A stretch of DNA of 49,921 nucleotides from Geobacteraceae bacterium (GTDB taxonomy: Bacteria; Desulfobacterota; Desulfuromonadia; Geobacterales; DSM-12255): assembly GCA_013377075.1 (NCBI GenBank), contig JACABD010000015.1, positions 1-49,921 on the forward strand, read 5' to 3'. The notes beneath the pieces are model-generated. The model made no database searches. It was not told the DNA's origin and saw nothing but the letters and a program-made list of their open reading frames with translations. Below, in pieces: positions 30,201 through 36,180 of the stretch (its first letter is position 1; each line of letters opens with the position of its first letter). A program made the translations under genes and the position numbers.

Positions 30201-31096
30201 TTCTTGTGTCTGATACCACCGTCGCCAATCCCAAAACCCCTGGAGCCGGAGTACTCTGGTTTGCCCATAACTATAACCCTGACATGGTGATCAAGAATTT
30301 CTCCATCTACAACACCAGCTACTCAGGTCAGAACAACGTCACATTTACCGACAGCCAGGCATGCCCGAACAGCACCTACACCTACCGGGTAACAGCGTTC
30401 AACCCGGCCTGGCCGACATCTGGAACAGGTTCAGCTGTTGCCAGCAACAATGCAACTGCCACAACCCTGATCTTTAATCCGCCAAGATCTCTGGTTGCCC
30501 AGGGCACAAATGAAACCCAGAATGATCTCTCATGGCTTGCCAGCACGGTAAATGACCAGACAGGGTTCAGAGTCAGGAAGTGCCAGGGGAGCGACTGCAC
30601 TACCGACACTGTAGGTAATCAGCTCACCTACAGCAGCAGCGGCTTGACGGCCGAGACAGGCTACTGCTACGCAGTTGCCTCCTACAAGGCAACCACCTAT
30701 TGCAACGGCTCGGGTGGTGACGCCAATGGAATAATTTCGTCATATACTGCTGACAGCTGCGCAACCACGTCATCACGGCACCCTGTCAGCCTGACAGCTA
30801 CAGCTCTTGGATCTTTCAGAATCCAGCTCAACTGGAAAGACCAGTCCGGAGATGAAGAGGCGTTTGAAGTGGAAACGAAGCTTTGGAACGGTCAATGGGT
30901 AAAAACAGCAAAAGTGACTGGACATTCCGGAGTTGGAAATGATATGCAGTTCATAGACACAATCGGAATCAATCCACTCAAGACCTACACTTACAGGGTG
31001 AGAGCGTATCGCGGTGGAGTAAGTTCACCACCAAGCAACGAGGCGTCGGCAACAACGCCGCCGTTTATAAAAAATAACAGCAATACCTGTCAGTAA
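18224..31096 (+). CDS. Giant secreted FnIII/beta-propeller surface protein
   Basis: About 4,290 residues. ATG at 18224 is preferred over the in-frame ATG at 18152, which overlaps the cytochrome stop, because GGAGGGGA (18212-18219) precedes it and a signal peptide (KRSLLSLFMVMSLLLPQTV, ending AIA) follows. Approximate domains: SBBP/delta-60-like propeller repeats 40-580 and 700-1160 (unit pattern GNIYVTGFS...VTLKYDASGN); about 14 FnIII domains from 585 to the end; DUF2341-type segments near 1450, 1890, 2450 and 3190 (NFSDLRIVD, ELPYWL); CBM4/9-like segments near 1380, 2190 and 3530; LamG-like domains near 3265-3505 and 3845-4040. No heme motif was seen. Most FnIII units carry a cysteine pair of the type RC...C. 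There is no evident C-terminal anchor. It probably works as an adhesin or scaffold for the cytochrome encoded just upstream. Confidence 0.88.
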   Translation: MAGNSITIRSGINNGFFKRSLLSLFMVMSLLLPQTVTAIAAGGDVIPPFPLRDNRPGKQVPTATAVDSSGNTIISGYQILPGEVNEEIYTVKMSSSGSILWRGIYNVSGTSARAVAVAVDQSGAVFVTANVAGADTSIITVKYPANPVLKGDGTAQESWVKSFDAIGTDMATAIAVTAANGYVYVSGSSRFSDNESFMLQKYQDNGSSATLVWQIPAAGNATTGKARSVALSSSMVAVTGQSWSGSDHFFKTIVYNLDGQKLWEKQYAMATPPQGHVYNDSGLFIRFDSKEHLVVSGTVYNDHNSDMYTAKYCTGSNAPCSGKNPGDLLWEKIYNGGSDDEPSGLAVDSESRFLDNVYVTGRTMSTGGINKVFTARYEDAVGTPVEKWQAVFSPGAESSATPLSIAADQSGNLYIAGYSDISGSVDFQTIKYRKGCQPVNGSCAEIWQRRFNGSANLSDRAISAMVDPLTGRLLVAGYADETAPIESGATTAAIGTSDSPVRIVNSGASWATDRWRGYYVKLTSGINNGEFRQILSNDATTLTVAHNFPASASGKTVASGDSYYLFDLDNLDYYLVKYDQGTLNPPTNLTATTTSNSAINLSWQDNNDVTPKFRVERCTNGTTHLLATPCNFDIPSEVTVVSDGSSSTSFTDSSLTGDKYYYYRVKAYSGADFASADQITYPTATVHAITQLTGSVAPAAIYSYAGVANNDDYALSIAVGPDRNPVVTGKSFFTPGGFDYYTVKLDRSTMAKTWSQRYNDPEEQGDEATCVAVDNNNQIIVSGYSWLHNPATLTDMNSIYTIKYLANAAAEPETDEAIINQWSHQYNGPNGGGDDKAISIATTTDSSNNVAVVGMGLHSPLDLQKHDIYVLRFPPGGAGAAGYWAATPIHKGDDNQPVAVAFDPSGNVIITGMTGNLVNSVLRYGIYTAKFAASTGALLWESTYGGQNGDAMANDLAVDPSGNIYVTGFSTNTSGNRDFVTLKYDASGNLQWGGAKVYDGPAASDDEAVSIKYDPIDKSIVVAGDSQTDVSNSDIHVIRYSAADGAVIWEKRILRENSTEEMFDMTMNPSGAVYIAATTTNSANPDQANNRDIITFKIDSLGNLDNNTTLYGSQEWFDKPYGIVSNSYGEIFVAGIAMNSQSNADYVVLKISGDDIQSPYPVTIVPSYISAKLDWTDNSRNESGYEIARRNGACTTEPIAWNPATEIIATVPQGTLTYTDSTLTQATSYCYGIRTKSASSFSRWVNSTVTTGTPPPPDTTFASNLNIPNNNGESGYGAKSVDSTTVKFTWGIPSYPTAATGFEVWRCMDGSGNSPCSDFTLLANVTGATTSSYTDSAVCPGATYRYKVKALGTGWSSDFSAASGVILPSPDSVLMDGGFESADPDTPWYSPVGGNYAGSATTSSAAVKSGSRGFILTADNSQVTGSSTWNIATAPASATVGSKLSALGDNSLLAAAGWRSKRALTALTANTVFQVTVSRDTAITDGTEPQLGFRDLRVYDSTTNTVLPSLFITSSSATSATIWFKNGANSSGIYLYYGNPTATLTDPALSGNQIPVDLPAPSLGRKQPVNIVNGGKYTISACLKANLNKGQLVVNGNNMVTTIPIIDSKSGNTNYSFNKDGNWHCLSEVSTSTITTVNANTYLRAYLTASSGDTATIATSFPDGTAYVDDLSVTPYYGLTVSRSSERQLDLAWSRSSFDATGYKIERCTGSDSYCSSNPANFSQIATVTATTGSYSDISVLPDTTYTYRIRPFKSFAQACTGSPGWNGSGWDGAYSAINATAAATTTNNPPSSLTAKGINTTLVNVNWNDTTDTESGFELWRCKTAGCSDFSKLPVELPPASGSGAYPTYSDSTVCSSSNYSYRVKAYNAGLSLAAGGVWTKRVPLTMTNGQANFQTKITVSYASGMNSNFSDLRIVDVTANRELPYWLESATSGVSAVIWFKPLNPANSLYLYFGNASATASSVSGSQIFDFFDDFNGTTLSSQWSSSVTGAATLTVGSGLANLDATANSSKGNYLSMSAVSPPAQPYRLEARVSVSSAYLGQNLIRIRGLGGIGDTGIFDVGSNKLQAYFNSAASNQQVPADTFVRWRAAMTGDSNNSWSVFKEDGSPIYSNSYTGTPYGISFMAGDSGGGNGKFSIDWIYARKYATVEPVVTPGTVETNGSGYSFSQLWDGFFSTVATAVTPLPANLLTDPDFENGVTSWPTAVGTATGTSSDSTTGNYYSGAKSLKLTATGATLGLAQTVTVIPGASYTLSGYMKSTLTAGTAICDVYGTNIDSPGINASGTTAWSLRSETVTIPTGTTSVQIRCFANGAPQGSAWIDMVQFVPQLPVTAVTASRASESQINLTWSFPATVTDLTGFKIDRCADSACSSVLTTLTANGAATRSFSDTGLPINSSYWYRVRAYKSEDPSCNSAKGFWETASSAAPYPAASTSLLAPGNLTLSHVVSTLCEDLRLVDSDGNYLSYYLANKDDLLSQCNRTATKLIVKFPSVPITTGKSVYLYYDNPLATAKSSGSATFDFFDDFDYTDISGLDAAKWDLASSNLTGFTIANSMLHGTNSGSHLRTKAPYSFGAGYAVQAKVKTQTIPSYGFTPISFYSSWYSNAGILHSPGSEYYSNNAAYTQMSTTPPTGTAQSDSLIFQINNKNSSSFTPSISDVEGSNNLSYWSPGDISQSITARPVLLGIRVDSSYAGYGYSADWEWLRVRKSTTTPPSSALGSLDVSGAPYTLAQDSSSWRFRKPVTLSYSGSALTDYQVNVVTDTTTLAVDRNTLTWTDTTSGETSFTIERCDGSDCTTSSFPRVDKSITVAAKSGFGSQVSYTDRETAAAVNYCYRVKGVNPAWTTTTPVAGETAPSNTVCQLSDDPAAPTNVVATPGTSSVALSWTDGSKNETGFKLERCQDNTNGETACGFIAGNSTVTLLPPNDNSLSAMASYTDNSVGCSGTFRYRISAWRGDLSAPIWLRGPSAATSPVSIGIPAAPSNVVATRVNEQQINISWRDNTPDESSFEVWRCINAGCSDFAKLPVTVAAASGVGSTVTYADNYLITPGSTYGYQIKAVITGSCAATSPPSAPNSNSEYAIASYAAPTSLLIVPSGTTQANITWVETNVADTGFAVKRCLGAAPCSGSFSSVATTAPSATGYNDSSACSDSTYNYSIAPMLSPSMPFSSSGGQSWKSRLPLSFTSFQPNFITQVVIPYDTEMKADFSDIRFWDRTAGVELPYWIASSTATSATVWFKSGANSAIDIYFGNASATSASSKESVIGSGLVGYWPFEETSGTITGTTADKSGSSLNGTLSGFTTGNGIVTGGINGNALKLNGAPYINIADTTGSPLDITDQISIELWYKYEKSADWARIISKSTSDGNIPYEMYAIWLDATADATPTNPQQRVYFGFGSQDSPPANGSAPYYQTLTGPQLTPGQWYHLVARYDSTTGKESLFVNGVEYGLNTLAAKPKIITNNVPLYLGGRGTGYSNFNPLKGTIDEVRLYSRALTATEIASRYAATLPAASLGSKIAIGATGTSVVGNVITPSPANLLLNSDFESGTSYWNGYPNMSGIGAYSSPVFSGQYSMRIFTTLTANSSKLFYQSLTNLAPGTNYLLKGYMNLALPLDANHAAFCYLTSWGVNWSSPSIWISGTDSRNNSGWVPFSVPITIPLNNPGGAITIGNVECGISRGAAGSTATNTVYFDAVQLVADQPTVLAATRASESEVKLSWNDPFTDETGMTIYRCQGSSCSFGTIPYKQLAASVQSYVDTGLIPGETYKYKVTAYKTATCPWESNPSNTVSIATIQTAPTLSATTLTATSVQLTWTDTANGETGYNIERCVGSSCNPAGSEIYHSITPTARTIDGLKARYSFNGNLNDSSGSGLHLTAGSGTPAYEDGGLILSSANSIYSPSTSILDGDQHTIEFDMKLRTIPGNSRIFTFEVSGSTRSPEIWTTNGDARLAWRYDPGYTGVTGVGSSGVNGTPFNTGTWYHVVGVKNGGSLKLYINGVLVSDTTVANPKTPGAGVLWFAHNYNPDMVIKNFSIYNTSYSGQNNVTFTDSQACPNSTYTYRVTAFNPAWPTSGTGSAVASNNATATTLIFNPPRSLVAQGTNETQNDLSWLASTVNDQTGFRVRKCQGSDCTTDTVGNQLTYSSSGLTAETGYCYAVASYKATTYCNGSGGDANGIISSYTADSCATTSSRHPVSLTATALGSFRIQLNWKDQSGDEEAFEVETKLWNGQWVKTAKVTGHSGVGNDMQFIDTIGINPLKTYTYRVRAYRGGVSSPPSNEASATTPPFIKNNSNTCQ

Positions 31097-31112
31097 GAGG
31101 TGATTCGGACCA

Positions 31113-31337
31113 ATGAAGAAATTATCAACCATGAAACTTGGAATGGCGGCTCTTGGCATCTACATTTTTGGAGGGATCGGTGTGTTCAGCGGCATCTGGC
31201 TGATTGTTTTCAGAAGAGGGGTTGACCTGCTGGGCCTCGGTGCAGGCCACACCATCGGCTACCTGCTACTCTGCGTCGGAGTCGCGTTTTCGATCTTTGG
31301 AGTTATTATGATGCGGATATTCAGGAACAGGTACTGA
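31113..31337 (+). CDS. Small two-helix membrane protein
   Basis: A 74-residue protein with two hydrophobic helices, about residues 10-31 (MAALGIYIFGGIGVFSGIWL) and 43-67 (TIGYLLLCVGVAFSIFGVIM), and a basic C-terminus (RIFRNRY). ATG is 16 bases after the FnIII stop and has GAGGTG upstream, so it is the last gene of the cytochrome operon, followed by a terminator. I do not recognise the family. Its place suggests a role in export or membrane anchoring of the two giant proteins, but this is inference. Confidence 0.7.
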   Translation: MKKLSTMKLGMAALGIYIFGGIGVFSGIWLIVFRRGVDLLGLGAGHTIGYLLLCVGVAFSIFGVIMMRIFRNRY

Positions 31338-31343
31338 TAAAAA

Positions 31344-31370
31344 AAGGGGGCTCTGATCAAGCCCCCTTTT
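31344..31370. terminator. Bidirectional rho-independent terminator
   Basis: AAGGGGGCT (31344-31352) pairs perfectly with AGCCCCCTT (31360-31368), with A runs on the left and T run on the right, so it serves both the plus-strand cytochrome operon and the minus-strand argC. Confidence 0.9.
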
Positions 31371-31372
31371 CG

Positions 31373-32413
31373 TCACGGAAACACCGGTATCAACTCAAGC
31401 CCCATGATCTCCGGGAAGTCGCAGACGATGTTCATGTTCTGAATCGCCTGACCGGAAGCCCCTTTCACCAGATTATCAATAGCTGAGACAATAATTATTC
31501 TGCCAGTCCGTTTATCGACTGTTAGACCGATATCACAAAAGTTACTCCCCCGCACAAAGGCCGTTGACGGGAATTCACCTTCAGGAAGCACCCGCACGAA
31601 CGCCTCGCCATCATAATGCTCCTCGTAGATATCCAGCAACTGTTTGGTAGTCAGACTACCCTTTGGCATAGCATACACAGTGGAGAGAATCCCCCTGTCC
31701 ATGGGCACCAGATGGGGGGTAAAAGAAATCACGATATTTGAATCGGCAAGAAGTGACAACTCCTGCTCAATCTCAGGAATATGACGGTGGAGACCGCCGA
31801 CACCGTATGCCTTGAACCCTTCATTTACCTCGCAGTAAAGGGTATCGACCTTTGCGCCCCGTCCTGCACCGGATGTACCTGACTTGGAATCGGCTATGAT
31901 CGAAGTTGTATCGATCAGACCCTCTTTAAGAAGCGGCATCAGCGCAAGAATAACGCTTGTGGGATAACAACCTGGATTGGCAACAAGATCCGCACCGGCG
32001 ATCTCTTCCCTTCTCACTTCTGGAAGACCGTACACAGCATGGATAAGAAGTTCGGGATTAAGATGGGGCTCATACCAGGCTGCATATTCGGTAGCATCAT
32101 GAAGCCGATAATCTGCCGAAAGATCAATCACCTTGCATCCACTTTCAAGGAAAGTCGGCACCACCGCCATGGCAGCTTTGTGTGGCAGAGCGGTAAAGAC
32201 GACATCAGCTTTTGCGGCAATTTTTCCCGGATCAAGGGCCTCCAGCTGTAGATCGCAGCGATGCCGAAGTGAGGGGAATACCTGGGAAATCCGCTTCCCG
32301 GCGCTCTGTTCCGATGTTACGGTAGTAACAGCAACCTCAGGATGGTTGTGCAAAATCCTGATCAGTTCAACCCCTGTATATCCACTTGCACCCACAATAG
32401 CAACTTTCAACAT
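31373..32413 (-). CDS. argC: N-acetyl-gamma-glutamyl-phosphate reductase
   Basis: A 346-residue enzyme of arginine synthesis that reduces N-acetylglutamyl phosphate to the semialdehyde with NADPH. The N-terminal nucleotide-binding motif is [14 protein letters not shown] (residues 4-17) and the catalytic cysteine lies in [10 protein letters not shown] (near 148). The length is normal. ATG has AAGGAG seven to eight bases upstream; the same bases form the tail of the terminator-like hairpin at 32434-32461. No other arg gene is adjacent. Confidence 0.96.
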   Translation of the reverse strand: MLKVAIVGASGYTGVELIRILHNHPEVAVTTVTSEQSAGKRISQVFPSLRHRCDLQLEALDPGKIAAKADVVFTALPHKAAMAVVPTFLESGCKVIDLSADYRLHDATEYAAWYEPHLNPELLIHAVYGLPEVRREEIAGADLVANPGCYPTSVILALMPLLKEGLIDTTSIIADSKSGTSGAGRGAKVDTLYCEVNEGFKAYGVGGLHRHIPEIEQELSLLADSNIVISFTPHLVPMDRGILSTVYAMPKGSLTTKQLLDIYEEHYDGEAFVRVLPEGEFPSTAFVRGSNFCDIGLTVDKRTGRIIIVSAIDNLVKGASGQAIQNMNIVCDFPEIMGLELIPVFP

Positions 32414-32422
32414 GTCACAGCT

Positions 32423-32461
32423 CCTTAATAAAAAGAGGAAACCTGGAAGCAGGTCTCCTCT
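32423..32461 (-). terminator. Terminator or attenuator hairpin in front of argC
   Basis: On the minus strand AGAGGAGACCTG pairs with CAGGTTTCCTCT (12 pairs, one G-U) around a CTTC loop, followed by TTTTTATTAAGGAG. The T run abuts the argC ribosome site, and the hairpin ends about 20 bases before its ATG. It could be the old terminator of the antiporter remnant upstream, or an attenuator acting on argC. Confidence 0.75.
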
Positions 32462-32488
32462 CTTGCTTGCATTAATCTGAACGATATA

Positions 32489-32650
32489 TCAGGGAATGAT
32501 CGTTGTAAAGAGATAAACCGAAAAGATAACCAGCAGCACTATTCCCTGAAGAAAGGTTGTGCGCCCTGTCCGCAGGGTTATTGTCGAGATAAAGAGCGAG
32601 AGCAGCAGCATTACGGTCGATTTCATCGAAAGGCCTATGACCAGCAGCAT
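32489..32650 (-). pseudogene. 3' remnant of a Ca2+/H+ antiporter (CaxA/ChaA type) gene
   Basis: A reading frame of 53 residues from ATG (32648-32650) to TGA (32489-32491), hydrophobic throughout, ending GRTTFLQGIVLLVIFSVYLF then TTIIP. This closely follows the C-terminal end of CaxA/ChaA antiporters (GR-S/T-x-W-L-E/Q-G then a last membrane helix and a terminal proline). The frame stays open upstream to about 32715, where it meets a stop; the rest of the antiporter (about 300 residues) is absent. The intact terminator hairpin follows. Seen: the frame and its end. Recalled: the family pattern. Inferred: deletion remnant rather than a working small protein. Confidence 0.5.
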
Positions 32651-32737
32651 ACCGGTGATTACAGTTCGCGCCTGAATGCATTTGCTCTGAACCGCATAAA
32701 ACAGCCTGCTATCAGGTCAGATCAGATTAATCAGATG

Positions 32738-33811
32738 TCAACCTGAGTCCTCATCCGCCTCCTTTTCCACAACCCACTGAACAAGCAGTGAATAAGTGAC
32801 GGCCAACATAACAGGGCCGATAAAAAGCCCGGTAACCCCGAAGGAGAGCAGTCCGCCGATAACCCCGACGAAGATGAGCAGAAACGGAAAATCGCCGCCG
32901 GTCTTGATCAGAATCGGTCTGATGACACTGTCAATATTGCTGACAACGATTGTCCATATTGCCATGAATATTGCCATGCCGATCTGATCATTCATGAAAA
33001 GCCAGCCAGTTACCGGTAAAAGAATAAGTGACGGCCCCCCCGGACTGATGCTGGAAAGAAAAATAAGCGAAGCTAGAAGGCCGACTCCGTTTATTCCGGC
33101 AACAAGCAGACCGCCAGCGCCAAGGAGTGCCTGAATCAGTGAAGTACCGACAACCCCGACTGCGACCCCTTTTACAGCTTTTGCCGCATGCATAACCGCA
33201 TCCTCACCGGCTCTGCCTGCCACCCTTCTGGCAAAGAGTGTGATCCCCTTTGCCGCTGTCTCACCATGCATATAGCTTACGGCGGCAACCACAACGGTCA
33301 GAAAAGAGTGCATTAATACCATGCCAAGGCTTCCTGCCTGTGACAAAAACCATGAAATGATGCTGTTCAAATGCGGCGAAACTTTAGAATAGATATCGGC
33401 AGCGTTCAGCCTTGCATACTCCTTCCACCCGACAACCAGCTTGCTGCCAACAACTGGAACAGTGCCGAGCCACTCAGGCGGCTGGGGAATTTTCATTTCT
33501 GTCAGCAGATTTCCGCTGACAAACAGCTCCTGAAACATTTCTACAAGAGAAGTTATTACAAGCGCCATGGGAATAATAAGCAGCGATATCAATAAAAACA
33601 GCATAATTAGCATGGCCAGCCAGCGCCTGCCACCGACCTTGGACTGGATTTTCAGCATTACCTGCCAGGTGGAGATAACTATCATACCTCCCCAGATGAT
33701 TGCAGGGAAAAACGGCTTCATTATCCAGAAAGAGGAAGAGATGAGGATAGCGAGAAGAAGCAGTGCAAGAACCGTCTTGGTAAGGTCGTGGTAATATGGC
33801 GCCTTAGTCAT
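32738..33811 (-). CDS. AI-2E family transporter (UPF0118/PerM type) membrane protein
   Basis: About 357 residues. ATG at 33811 is chosen because GGTGGA lies four bases upstream; a longer form would need TTG at 33877 with no ribosome site. Eight or so membrane spans: a first pair near the N-terminus (LALLLLAILISSSFWIM, then FFPAIIWGGMIVISTW), a central soluble part, and a C-terminal cluster including LLASLIFLSSISPGGPSLIL and GVIGGLLSFGVTGLFIGPVM, the glycine-rich family signature. Members include a sodium-proton antiporter, autoinducer exporters and others, so substrate is open. It is monocistronic. Confidence 0.85.
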   Translation of the reverse strand: MTKAPYYHDLTKTVLALLLLAILISSSFWIMKPFFPAIIWGGMIVISTWQVMLKIQSKVGGRRWLAMLIMLFLLISLLIIPMALVITSLVEMFQELFVSGNLLTEMKIPQPPEWLGTVPVVGSKLVVGWKEYARLNAADIYSKVSPHLNSIISWFLSQAGSLGMVLMHSFLTVVVAAVSYMHGETAAKGITLFARRVAGRAGEDAVMHAAKAVKGVAVGVVGTSLIQALLGAGGLLVAGINGVGLLASLIFLSSISPGGPSLILLPVTGWLFMNDQIGMAIFMAIWTIVVSNIDSVIRPILIKTGGDFPFLLIFVGVIGGLLSFGVTGLFIGPVMLAVTYSLLVQWVVEKEADEDSG

Positions 33812-34165
33812 CGGATCCACCGTTAGCTCTATGATTGGTCTGCATCTGGCCTCCTGACTTTTAGTAATAAGCGACAAGTTATTATAGTACGGCTATTTGC
33901 AGATAAACATTAACTTATTTAACATCTAATGCATTAGCTGAGATGAGTCAGTAAGCCTACTTACTGTCGGTGCACTGATAGACTTCAGGGGATTACGATT
34001 CACTTGTTGCAGCAATAAGCCAAGCACTTGCGGCTGGCAGTAAAGAGCTATCAGAAGCATTTACTGCGATGCCTTCAAGGCAAGCCGTTAGAAATAATAC
34101 AAAATACAAAAAGAGAGAGCCACATAAGTGACTCTCTCTTTTTATATGTATGCAAAAAGCAGCTT
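33812..34165. other. Gap between the AI-2E transporter gene and rpsI
   Basis: No convincing gene in 354 bases; the short plus-strand frame crossing into rpsI has no coding support. The only clear signal is the terminator near 34106-34144. The rest is AT-rich and unremarkable, including the presumed promoter region of the membrane protein gene. Confidence 0.5.
34106..34144 (-). terminator. Terminator of rplM-rpsI
   Basis: AAAAAGAGAGAG (34108-34119) pairs with CTCTCTCTTTTT (34132-34143); the stem is lengthened inside by CAC/GTG across one mismatch. It has T runs in both directions and lies just past the rpsI stop. Confidence 0.9.
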
Positions 34166-34558
34166 TTAACGCTTGGAGAACTGGAAGCTCGCCCTAGCAG
34201 CCTTCTTGCCGTATTTCTTACGCTCTTTCACGCGTGAATCACGGGTGATAAAGCCAGCTGACTTGAGAGTAGCGCGGTAAGTAGCGTCAACTTCGAGAAG
34301 AGCCTTGGTGATTCCGTGCTTGATAGCTCCTGCCTGACCTGAGTCACCGCCACCTTTTACGGTTACATAGATATCAAACTTACCGACATTCTCTGTAAGC
34401 TCAAGCGGTTGGCGAATTATCATCTTGGAGGTTTCGCGACCGAAGTAAGCATCGATTGTCTTGGTGTTTACTGTTATGACCCCGGTTCCAGGTGTAAGCC
34501 AGACGCGTGCTATTGAGGATTTTCTTTTACCGGTGCCGTAATATTTGGTTGCTGCCAT
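34166..34558 (-). CDS. rpsI: 30S ribosomal protein S9
   Basis: A 130-residue S9. It begins with the family's [17 protein letters not shown] and ends with the conserved basic tail reaching the P-site tRNA, here ASFQFSKR. The central [15 protein letters not shown] segment is intact. ATG with GGAGAT seven bases upstream. It follows rplM with a 32-base gap, the usual order; both share one promoter and one terminator. Confidence 0.98.
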   Translation of the reverse strand: MAATKYYGTGKRKSSIARVWLTPGTGVITVNTKTIDAYFGRETSKMIIRQPLELTENVGKFDIYVTVKGGGDSGQAGAIKHGITKALLEVDATYRATLKSAGFITRDSRVKERKKYGKKAARASFQFSKR

Positions 34559-34590
34559 GACTATCTCCTGATCTTATCTGATAAAGTTGA

Positions 34591-35022
34591 TTAAAGTTCA
34601 AAAACTTTCGGCATCTGAGCCTTGTGCGGGTGCGAAGTACCGCTGTAAATCTTAAGCTTGCTGAGCATATGACTTGCAAGCTTGTTTTTCGGGAGCATCC
34701 CTTTTACAGCTTTTTTCAGCAACTCTTCCGGCTTCTTCTCAAGAAGTTTGCCCGCAGTGACAGACTTGATTCCCCCCGGAAAACCGGAGTGGCTGTAGTA
34801 AGTCTTGTCGGCAAGTTTATTACCGGTCAGAGCAATCTTGTCGGCATTTAGCACAATAACGAAGTCTCCTGTATCGACACTTGGAGTGTAGATAGGCTTC
34901 TTCTTACCGCGAAGAATGCTGGCAATCTCAGTCGCAACACGACCAAGAACCTTATTTTCAACATCAACGAGATACCACTCTCTCGTGAATTCACCCTCTT
35001 TTGCAACCTGTGTCGTCTTCAT
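34591..35022 (-). CDS. rplM: 50S ribosomal protein L13
   Basis: A 143-residue L13 with the typical start ([20 protein letters not shown]), [16 protein letters not shown], and the motif [13 protein letters not shown], ending [19 protein letters not shown] at 35022 is preferred over the adjoining TTG because of GAGG six bases upstream. First gene of the rplM-rpsI operon. Confidence 0.98.
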   Translation of the reverse strand: MKTTQVAKEGEFTREWYLVDVENKVLGRVATEIASILRGKKKPIYTPSVDTGDFVIVLNADKIALTGNKLADKTYYSHSGFPGGIKSVTAGKLLEKKPEELLKKAVKGMLPKNKLASHMLSKLKIYSGTSHPHKAQMPKVFEL

Positions 35023-35073
35023 CAAAACCTCACAACTCTATTTAAAGTAACCCCTGCTTTACGGAAAGTTCGT

Positions 35074-35102
35074 AATCTAATTGAAATTACTCTACCTGTC
35101 AA
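35074..35102 (-). promoter_or_regulatory. Sigma-70 promoter of rplM-rpsI
   Basis: Minus-strand TTGACA (35097-35102), 17-base spacer, TAGATT (35074-35079). Predicted start near 35067 gives a leader of about 45 bases. Confidence 0.75.
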
Positions 35103-35110
35103 GGAAAAAC

Positions 35111-35887
35111 TCATTCCTGCTTGCCCGAATCTTCTGACCTGTGAATGGCAAACGGCCCCCATGCCTGATCCACACACATTATCTCCAGAGTATTTATGTT
35201 TACATGAGACGGCCTTGATGCTACCCACGCGATGGTTTCCGCAATATCTTCGGCAGTCAGCGGCTCTGTGCCTGCATATACTGACGCAGCTTTCCCTTTG
35301 TCACCCTTGAAGCGAACATTGGAAAATTCAGTATCCGCCATTCCCGGTTGAATACATGTCACCCTGACTTTTGAACCAAGAAGGTCTGCACGTAGATTCC
35401 GCGAAAACTGTGTAACAAACGCTTTTGTCCCACCGTAAACATTACCTCCAGGATAGGGCCATTCACCGGCAGTTGAACTCATATTAATTATATGACCGCG
35501 ATTGCGGCTGACCATACCCGGCAATATGGCTCTTGTACAGTACATAAGCCCTTTTATATTTGTATCAACCATAACGTCCCAGTCATCGAGATCAACCATA
35601 TGAGCTGGTTCGAGACCGAGTGCAAGACCTGCATTATTTATCAGTATATCGATATTGGCAAAAGCAGCAGGAAGGGCGGTAACGGCGGCGCAAACCGCTT
35701 CACGATCTCTGACATCTAGCGGGATAATATGCACCTGGCACTTAGATGAAAGCTCATCCTGAAGGCTTATTAGAGGATCAATACGCCTTGCAGTCAACAC
35801 CAGGCGATTGCCTTCCACAGCAAACGCTCTGGCAGATGCTGCACCAAAACCTGCAGATGCTCCTGTAATAAAAACTGTCTGACTCAC
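35111..35887 (-). CDS. Short-chain dehydrogenase/reductase (YdfG-like)
   Basis: About 258 residues. GTG at 35887 is chosen because GGGAGG lies seven bases upstream; the in-frame TTG six bases earlier is too close to it. The classical SDR motifs are intact: nucleotide-binding TGASAGFGAASARAFA (near residue 10), NNAGLA (near 85), catalytic Ser in MSSTAGEW and YGGTK (Tyr-x-x-x-Lys, near 150), then QPGMADTEF. The general layout, including ALGLEPAHMVDLDDWDVM, is that of NADP-dependent 3-hydroxy acid dehydrogenases such as YdfG. The gene ends eight bases upstream of the rplM promoter -35 box. Confidence 0.9.
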   Translation of the reverse strand: MSQTVFITGASAGFGAASARAFAVEGNRLVLTARRIDPLISLQDELSSKCQVHIIPLDVRDREAVCAAVTALPAAFANIDILINNAGLALGLEPAHMVDLDDWDVMVDTNIKGLMYCTRAILPGMVSRNRGHIINMSSTAGEWPYPGGNVYGGTKAFVTQFSRNLRADLLGSKVRVTCIQPGMADTEFSNVRFKGDKGKAASVYAGTEPLTAEDIAETIAWVASRPSHVNINTLEIMCVDQAWGPFAIHRSEDSGKQE

Positions 35888-36117
35888 ACTCAAACCTCCC
35901 GAAATGATAATTCGTATTACATTAAAACATTTCTTAACATAAAAAAACCGTTTTTCCGAAAAATCGCAAAACCGGCTGATTAATGCACATAAAATAAATT
36001 CAGAATATGGCGCACTAGACTTGATTGATTTTCATGATAATTCATAAAAATTTTTCGATTGACTTGCCGAACAAAATGCTTGTGGTAGATTTTATTCAAC
36101 ATAGCGTAAACAAAAAA

Positions 36118-36135
36118 GAAGACATTATTATCTTC
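36118..36135. promoter_or_regulatory. Short palindrome in the leader of the XRE regulator gene
   Basis: GAAGA (36118-36122) and TCTTC (36131-36135) around an eight-base AT-rich centre, between a plausible promoter (TTGCCG, 16 bases, TAGATT ending near 36091) and the ATG. It may be an autoregulatory operator, but the arms are short. Confidence 0.25.
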
Positions 36136-36180
36136 CAATTTTATCCTGCACACGCGACTCAATTTTTAAAGGAGCAGATC

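Noticed and set aside
36025-36180. Earlier start of the XRE protein
   Set aside because: The extension is AT-rich promoter-like DNA without ribosome site; ATG at 36181 has AAAGGAG and begins directly before the HTH.
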